In this document: one piece after another, positions 12,639 through 16,841 of the stretch | Layout of the letters: the number at the start of each line of letters is the position of its first letter | Numbering within the stretch: the first letter of the stretch is position 1 | Assembly: GCA_902464195.1 (NCBI GenBank) | Contig: CABQJB010000020.1 | Coordinates: 1 to 16,841 of the forward strand | Source: an uncultured Megasphaera sp. | GTDB lineage: Bacteria; Bacillota; Negativicutes; Veillonellales; Megasphaeraceae | Length of the DNA: 16,841 nucleotides | Direction: 5' to 3' | Notes under the pieces: model-generated | The model's input: only the letters and a program-made list of their open reading frames with translations | The model's database searches: none | What the model was told of the DNA's origin: nothing | Position numbers and translations under genes: made by a program

Positions 12639-14227
12639 AGAAATTATGCTTACTCCTGGTCTGTCTGCTGACGGCCGTCCTCTTCAGCGGCTGCGGCATC
12701 CAGCACCCCGATACGGTCAGCTACGTCCTGGAAGCGGAACCGTCGCGGCTGGACCCGGCCATGACGACGGCCCTCGTCGAAAGCAATGTGGAATTGCAGA
12801 TTTTTGAAGGCCTGACCCGCCTCGACGATGACGATGTACCCCAGCCGGCCCTGGCCGAAAGCTGGGATATCTCACCGGATGGCAAGACCTATACCTTCCA
12901 CCTGCGGCCGGGCATCGAATGGAGCGACGGCACGCCGATTACAGCTGGCGATATCGAATATTCCTGGAAGCGCGTCGTCGATCCTGACGTAGCCTCGGAA
13001 AATGCCTATATGCTCTTTTGTATCGACAAGGCCGAAGACTATTTCAATAAGAAAGCCTCGGCCGATGCCGTCGGTGTCAAAGCCGTCGATGACCAGACCC
13101 TGGTCGTCCATCTGAAGGAACCGACACCGTATTTCCTCAATCTGACGGCGTTCCACTGCTATTATCCCGTTCCCAGGAAGCTCGTCGAAGCCAAGCCCGA
13201 TACGTGGGCTGCCGATGCGGACGGCATGATCTGCAGCGGCCCTTATAAGATTGTCTCCTGGAACCATTCCAGTGAAATCGAAGTCGTCAAGAACGACCGC
13301 TACTGGGATGCGGGCTCGGTCATCCTGGACCACCTCGATTTCCCCATCAGCGATTCCCAGGCGACGCGCCTGACCCTGGTCGAAAGCAATCAGGCCAATA
13401 TGACCGTCGAACCGCCGCCGGCCGACCAGGAACGGCTGGAACAGATGGGCCTCTATAAGATTGCGCCCTATCTCGGTGCCTATTACTACGTCTTCAACGT
13501 CCAGAAGAAGCCCTTTGACGACGTCCGCGTCCGCAAGGCCTTTGCCCTGGCCGTCCAGCGCCAGAGCCTGATGAAGTACATCGTCCGCGGCGAAAAGGAA
13601 GCGGCCTACGCCTGGGTCCCGCCGGGACTGAAGGACAAGGCCACAGGCCGTGATTTCCGTCAAGAAGGGGGCAGCCTCATCGGCGAAGACCCGGCCAAAG
13701 CCCGCCAGCTCCTGAAGGAAGCCGGTTACGATGACCAGCACCCGCTGCCGGAAGTGACGCTCCTCTTCAATACCAATGAAATGCACAAGGCCGTCGCCGA
13801 AGCCCTGCAGGCCATGTGGAAAGAAAATCTCGGTGTCGACGTCAACATTACCAATCAGGAATCGAAGGTCTTCATGGCCACCCGCGCCCAGGGCGACTAC
13901 CAGCTGGCCCGGGCGTCGTGGATTGCCGACTACATCGACCCCATGACCTTCCTCGACGTCTTTGCCGATGACGAAAATGACGCCCAGTACCACAACCCGG
14001 CGTATAATGCATTGATTGCCAAGGCCAAGGCCAGCAACGACGAAAGACAGCGCATGGCCTATCTCCACGAAGCGGAACAGATGCTCTTCGACGACTGCGT
14101 CATCATCCCCTTGTACTACACGACCCAGCCCTACGTGGCCCAGCCCTATATCAAGGGCTATCACTGGTCGCCGCTGGGACTGGTCGATTTCAAGAAAGCC
14201 TATATCGATGAATCAGAAAGGAAGTAG
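12635..14227 (+). CDS. Peptide-binding lipoprotein of the ABC transporter (family 5, OppA/DppA type)
   Basis: A 530-residue extracytoplasmic receptor that captures the substrate for the importer. The N-terminus MKKLCLLLVCLLTAVLFSGC is a lipoprotein signal with a lipobox ending at Cys20. Family 5 landmarks follow: EPSRLDPAMTT, IFEGLTRLD, LAESWDISPDGKTYTFHLRPG, WSDGTPITAGDIEYSWKR and SGPYKIVSWN...NDRYWD. It is closest in appearance to oligopeptide-binding OppA, but ligand size cannot be told. ATG 12635 overlaps the previous stop (ATGA) after AGAGGAGG. The receptor gene is last of the five transporter genes, whereas E. coli dpp and opp have it first. The two genes that follow encode peptide-trimming enzymes, hinting at what is imported. 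Confidence 0.94.
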   Translation: MKKLCLLLVCLLTAVLFSGCGIQHPDTVSYVLEAEPSRLDPAMTTALVESNVELQIFEGLTRLDDDDVPQPALAESWDISPDGKTYTFHLRPGIEWSDGTPITAGDIEYSWKRVVDPDVASENAYMLFCIDKAEDYFNKKASADAVGVKAVDDQTLVVHLKEPTPYFLNLTAFHCYYPVPRKLVEAKPDTWAADADGMICSGPYKIVSWNHSSEIEVVKNDRYWDAGSVILDHLDFPISDSQATRLTLVESNQANMTVEPPPADQERLEQMGLYKIAPYLGAYYYVFNVQKKPFDDVRVRKAFALAVQRQSLMKYIVRGEKEAAYAWVPPGLKDKATGRDFRQEGGSLIGEDPAKARQLLKEAGYDDQHPLPEVTLLFNTNEMHKAVAEALQAMWKENLGVDVNITNQESKVFMATRAQGDYQLARASWIADYIDPMTFLDVFADDENDAQYHNPAYNALIAKAKASNDERQRMAYLHEAEQMLFDDCVIIPLYYTTQPYVAQPYIKGYHWSPLGLVDFKKAYIDESERK

Positions 14228-14231
14228 CCTT

Positions 14232-15161
14232 ATGGAGTATACCTATGCAGCCCCTTTGCAGGCTGGCGACACCATCGCCGTCGTCGCCCCGTCTTCGGCC
14301 CTGGCCGGTGCCGATGTGACCAAGGGCCTCGTCTTTCTGCGGTCCCTCGGCTATGAATTGAAAATCGGGAAATCCGTATCTGCCTTTGACGGCTATCTGG
14401 CCGGTCCTGACAGGCTGCGGGCAAGGGACATCAACGAAGCCTTTGCCGACGACGCCGTCAAGGCCATCGTCTGCCTGCGCGGCGGCTATGGGGCAACGCG
14501 CATCCTGCCGCTGCTGGACTATGAGCTCATTGCGGCCCATCCCAAGTTGTTCGTCGGCTTCAGCGACATTACGGCCCTGCATACGGCTTTTCTCCAGCGC
14601 TGCGGCTTCTGTCCCATCCACGGGACCATGGTCATGTCCCTGGGCCGCAATGCCTCGGAATATACGAAAGAGCAGTTCGCCTACGGCCTGCAGCATTCCT
14701 ATGAAGCGCGGGAACTGCCGCTGCCTCCGGGCTGCCGGCCGGAAACCCTCGTCCCCGGTGCCGTCACAGGCCCTCTGGCCGGGGGCAATATGATGCTCCT
14801 GTCGGTGATGATGGGCACGCCTTATGCCATCGATCCGCCGGAAGGTGCCATCCTCTGTCTGGAAGAAGTGGGGGAAGAGGCTTATGCCCTGGACCGCATG
14901 CTCTGCCAGTTCGAGGAATCGGGTCTCATCGACCGCGTCCAGGCCATCGCCTTTGGCGAATTCCACCACTGCGGCCCCGACGAAGGCGCCCGCTATGAGT
15001 GGACGGTGAAAGAAGTCCTCCAGGCCTATGCCCGCAAGTGGGGGAAACCGGCCGTCATGGGCCTGCCCTTCGGCCACGGTGCCGACAACGCTTGGCTGCC
15101 CCTGGGCCAGATGGCCGGCCTCGAAGCCCGCCTGGACGGCGTACGCTTTACGCTGCTGTAA
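14232..15161 (+). CDS. ldcA: Peptidase family S66 protein, probable murein LD-carboxypeptidase
   Basis: A 309-residue serine peptidase of family S66. LdcA cleaves the L-Lys/meso-diaminopimelate to D-Ala bond of recycled murein tetrapeptides in the cytoplasm. Visible: LRGGYGATRILPLLDYE in the N-terminal half, nucleophile Ser111 in GFSDITALH, the Glu-containing stretch LEEVGEEAYALDRML (210-224) and catalytic His282 in PFGHG; the Ser-Glu-His triad is therefore present. No signal peptide. ATG 14232 is four bases after the receptor stop and uses the GGAAG at the end of that gene. S66 also includes MccF-type microcin-immunity peptidases, which cannot be excluded, but the placement after a peptide importer favours murein-peptide recycling. 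Confidence 0.88.
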   Translation: MEYTYAAPLQAGDTIAVVAPSSALAGADVTKGLVFLRSLGYELKIGKSVSAFDGYLAGPDRLRARDINEAFADDAVKAIVCLRGGYGATRILPLLDYELIAAHPKLFVGFSDITALHTAFLQRCGFCPIHGTMVMSLGRNASEYTKEQFAYGLQHSYEARELPLPPGCRPETLVPGAVTGPLAGGNMMLLSVMMGTPYAIDPPEGAILCLEEVGEEAYALDRMLCQFEESGLIDRVQAIAFGEFHHCGPDEGARYEWTVKEVLQAYARKWGKPAVMGLPFGHGADNAWLPLGQMAGLEARLDGVRFTLL

Positions 15162-15181
15162 TTTCGATAGGAGAGATTTTC

Positions 15182-16318
15182 ATGGAATATAAAGAATTGA
15201 AAGACCAGGCCTGCGGCTATGTCGATGAACTGAAACCGGTCATCTACGGCATTGCCGAAAGCCTTCACGACCACCCGGAAACGGGCATGAACGAAGTCTT
15301 CGCGTCGACGACGCTGAAAAAAATCCTGCAGGACCACGGCTTTGTCATCGACAATCCCGTCGCCGAAGCTTTCCCGACGGCATTTCACGCTGCGTATGGC
15401 CATGGCCCTTTTCAGATGGGCTTTTTGGCCGAATACGACGCCCTGCCGGAAATCGGCCACGGCTGCGGCCATAACCTCATCGCCGCCATGAGCGTCGGCG
15501 CGGCCCTGGCCTTTGCCAAAGCGGCCGGCGACAAGGCGACGGTCCACGTCTACGGCTGTCCGGCTGAAGAAACGGTGGGCAGCAAGGTCTATATGAGCGA
15601 ACGCGGCGTCTTCGACGGCCTGGAAGCGGCGGTCATCGTCCATCCCGGCACGGATAAGACTTATATCGGCGGTACGTCCTATGCAACCCATCCTATGCAG
15701 TTCACTTTCCTCGGCAAGGCGGCCCATGTCGCCGATGCCAGCTACCACGGCGTCAATGCCCTCGATGCCCTCGTCGATTTCTATGGTCGCCTGAAGGATT
15801 ATGAAAAGACCCTGAGCGAACGCCATATCATCGGCGCCATCATCACCGAAGGCGGCACGGCGCCGAATATCGTGCCCGACCGGGCCGTCCTCAAGGCGAC
15901 CATCCGGGCCCTGAAAGTGGAATACCTGGAAGACAAGATGCTGCCGGACATAAAAAAAATCGCCCGTGACGTCGCCGACGCACACGGAGCGAAAGTGGAA
16001 ATGGTCCATTATGAACCGCTCTATAAGAATATGATCAATGACCCCAAGATGGACGTTTACTTTGCCGACGCCTTCAACCAGCTCTATGAAGAATTCGGCG
16101 TCCGTGACGACGACTATGCCGAAGGTTCGACGGACGTAGGCAATGTCAGCCAGGTTACGCGGGTCAGTCAGCCGGAAATCTGCATCGGTTACGATATCAA
16201 TGCCCATACGAAAGAATTTGCCCAAGCCGCTGGCAGCGACCTGGGCAAGATGCAGGCATTGACGGGCGCCAAGGCCATGGCCATGGTCGCCCTCGATGTC
16301 ATGGGAGAGACGCATTGA
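15182..16318 (+). CDS. M20 family metallopeptidase/amidohydrolase (AbgB-like)
   Basis: A 378-residue zinc-type amidohydrolase. The sequence follows the M20 aminoacylase/AbgB branch: LHDHPETGMNE near 29-39, EYDALPEIGHGCGHN with metal ligands Cys95 and His97, catalytic and metal residues in PAEETVGS (Glu129-Glu130), His154 in VHPG, a dimerisation domain of about 115 residues with NIVPDRA, and the last ligand His342 in HTKEF. No signal peptide, so it should act in the cytoplasm on amides or small peptides; the substrate is unknown. ATG 15182 follows ATAGGAGAG and lies 20 bases after the LD-carboxypeptidase gene, making it the last gene of the operon. Its stop abuts the convergent aminotransferase stop with no space for a terminator. 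Confidence 0.9.
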   Translation: MEYKELKDQACGYVDELKPVIYGIAESLHDHPETGMNEVFASTTLKKILQDHGFVIDNPVAEAFPTAFHAAYGHGPFQMGFLAEYDALPEIGHGCGHNLIAAMSVGAALAFAKAAGDKATVHVYGCPAEETVGSKVYMSERGVFDGLEAAVIVHPGTDKTYIGGTSYATHPMQFTFLGKAAHVADASYHGVNALDALVDFYGRLKDYEKTLSERHIIGAIITEGGTAPNIVPDRAVLKATIRALKVEYLEDKMLPDIKKIARDVADAHGAKVEMVHYEPLYKNMINDPKMDVYFADAFNQLYEEFGVRDDDYAEGSTDVGNVSQVTRVSQPEICIGYDINAHTKEFAQAAGSDLGKMQALTGAKAMAMVALDVMGETH

Positions 16319-16841
16319 TTATTTCGTGCAGGTAATGATGGCCTGTTCCAGGATGTCGAGGCCGGCATCGAGCTGGGCGTCAGTGACGACGAGGGGGCAG
16401 AGGAAGCGGATGACGTTGTCGTAAATGCCGCAGTTTTCCATGATCAGGCCGTGCTGGGCCGCTTCTTTGATGACGGCTGTGACCAGTTCCGGATAGGGCT
16501 TCTTGCTGGCTTTGTCATGGACGAATTCCAGGCCGAGCATAGCGCCTAAGCCGCGGTAGTCGCCGATGACGTCGTATTTCTGTTTCCACTGTTCATAGCG
16601 GGCGCAGACTTTCTTGCCGATTTCCAGGGCCCGGTCAGCCAAATGGTCCCGTTCCATGATTTCAATGACTTTCAGTGCCGAAGCGCAGGCCAGGGCGTTG
16701 CCGCCAAAGGTACCGCCGATGACGCCGGCCGGGACGGATTCCATGATTTCTTCGCGGGCTACGACGGCACCGAGGGGGACGCCGCCGCCGATGGATTTCG
16801 CCGTGGCGATGATGTCCGGCGGGCAGCCGGCTTCTTTCCAG
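16319..16841 (-). CDS. gabT: Class III aminotransferase, GabT-like (C-terminal part, runs off the window)
   Basis: The last 173 residues of a PLP-dependent aminotransferase; the first part lies beyond 16841. The frame stays open past ATG 16744, which is an internal Met, and includes PDIIATAKSIGGGVPLGAV, whose Lys (codon 16798-16796) is the PLP Schiff-base residue. Then follow GGTFGGNALACASAL, GDYRGLGAMLGLEF and IYDNVIRFLCPLVV, all close to the 4-aminobutyrate aminotransferase pattern. GabT moves the amino group of 4-aminobutyrate to 2-oxoglutarate, giving succinate semialdehyde. Acetylornithine or other omega-aminotransferases are the main alternatives because the substrate-binding N-terminal part is missing. 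It ends in TAA directly against the M20 gene stop. Confidence 0.82.
   Translation of the reverse strand, partial: WKEAGCPPDIIATAKSIGGGVPLGAVVAREEIMESVPAGVIGGTFGGNALACASALKVIEIMERDHLADRALEIGKKVCARYEQWKQKYDVIGDYRGLGAMLGLEFVHDKASKKPYPELVTAVIKEAAQHGLIMENCGIYDNVIRFLCPLVVTDAQLDAGLDILEQAIITCTK

Noticed and set aside
12872..14164. A 430-codon minus-strand open frame opposite the binding lipoprotein
   Set aside because: A shadow of a clear family 5 receptor gene, with the same antisense composition bias and no ribosome binding site or operon context.
16319..16744. A complete short 141-residue protein starting at ATG 16744
   Set aside because: The frame stays open to the window edge, and the extra residues contain the PLP-lysine motif of class III aminotransferases, so this is the end of a longer gene.

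Overview
The window looks like chromosomal DNA of an anaerobic, moderately GC-rich Negativicute (a didermic Firmicute), most likely Megasphaera or a close relative. This is an inference from three things: the gene set (single-chain pyruvate carboxylase, soluble fumarate reductase-type proteins, a peptide transporter), strong AGGAGG ribosome binding sites, and a heavy preference for C-ending codons (GTC, ATC, GAC, GCC). No sequence comparison was run. There are no RNA genes, CRISPR arrays, insertion sequences or prophage genes.

Layout. (1) 1-557: a small nitroreductase-family flavoprotein with an extended -10 promoter. (2) 558-813: an intergenic region with low-complexity repeats and two terminator-type hairpins. 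(3) 814-1545: tatC, with no tatA or tatB beside it. (4) 1546-5192: a promoter, a leader with a possible hairpin, pyruvate carboxylase (1144 aa) and a strong terminator. (5) 5224-7515: an iron-sulfur subunit and a flavoprotein subunit of a soluble fumarate reductase/succinate dehydrogenase-type enzyme without a membrane anchor gene. Together with pyruvate carboxylase this suggests a pyruvate to oxaloacetate to fumarate to succinate branch; malate dehydrogenase and fumarase are not in the window. (6) 7512-8705 (minus): an MFS transporter that converges on the flavoprotein gene. (7) 8706-8843: a compact divergent promoter region. (8) 8844-16318: a seven-gene operon with an ABC peptide importer in the order permease, permease, ATPase, ATPase, binding lipoprotein, then an S66 LD-carboxypeptidase and an M20 amidohydrolase. 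This reads as a peptide, possibly murein-peptide, uptake and breakdown unit. (9) 16319-16841 (minus): the C-terminal part of a GabT-like class III aminotransferase that runs off the window.

Most notable points. The first permease gene of the ABC importer has a compensated pair of single-base indels that rewrites 12 residues of the loop that should contact the ATPase. The fumarate reductase-type pair has every expected active-site residue but an Asn where the covalent-FAD His should be, and its small subunit has an unusual cysteine layout. tatC and the iron-sulfur subunit gene both start 22-31 nt after a strong hairpin with no evident promoter of their own, and the hairpins and the CACTAAC-type tracts before them resemble one another.
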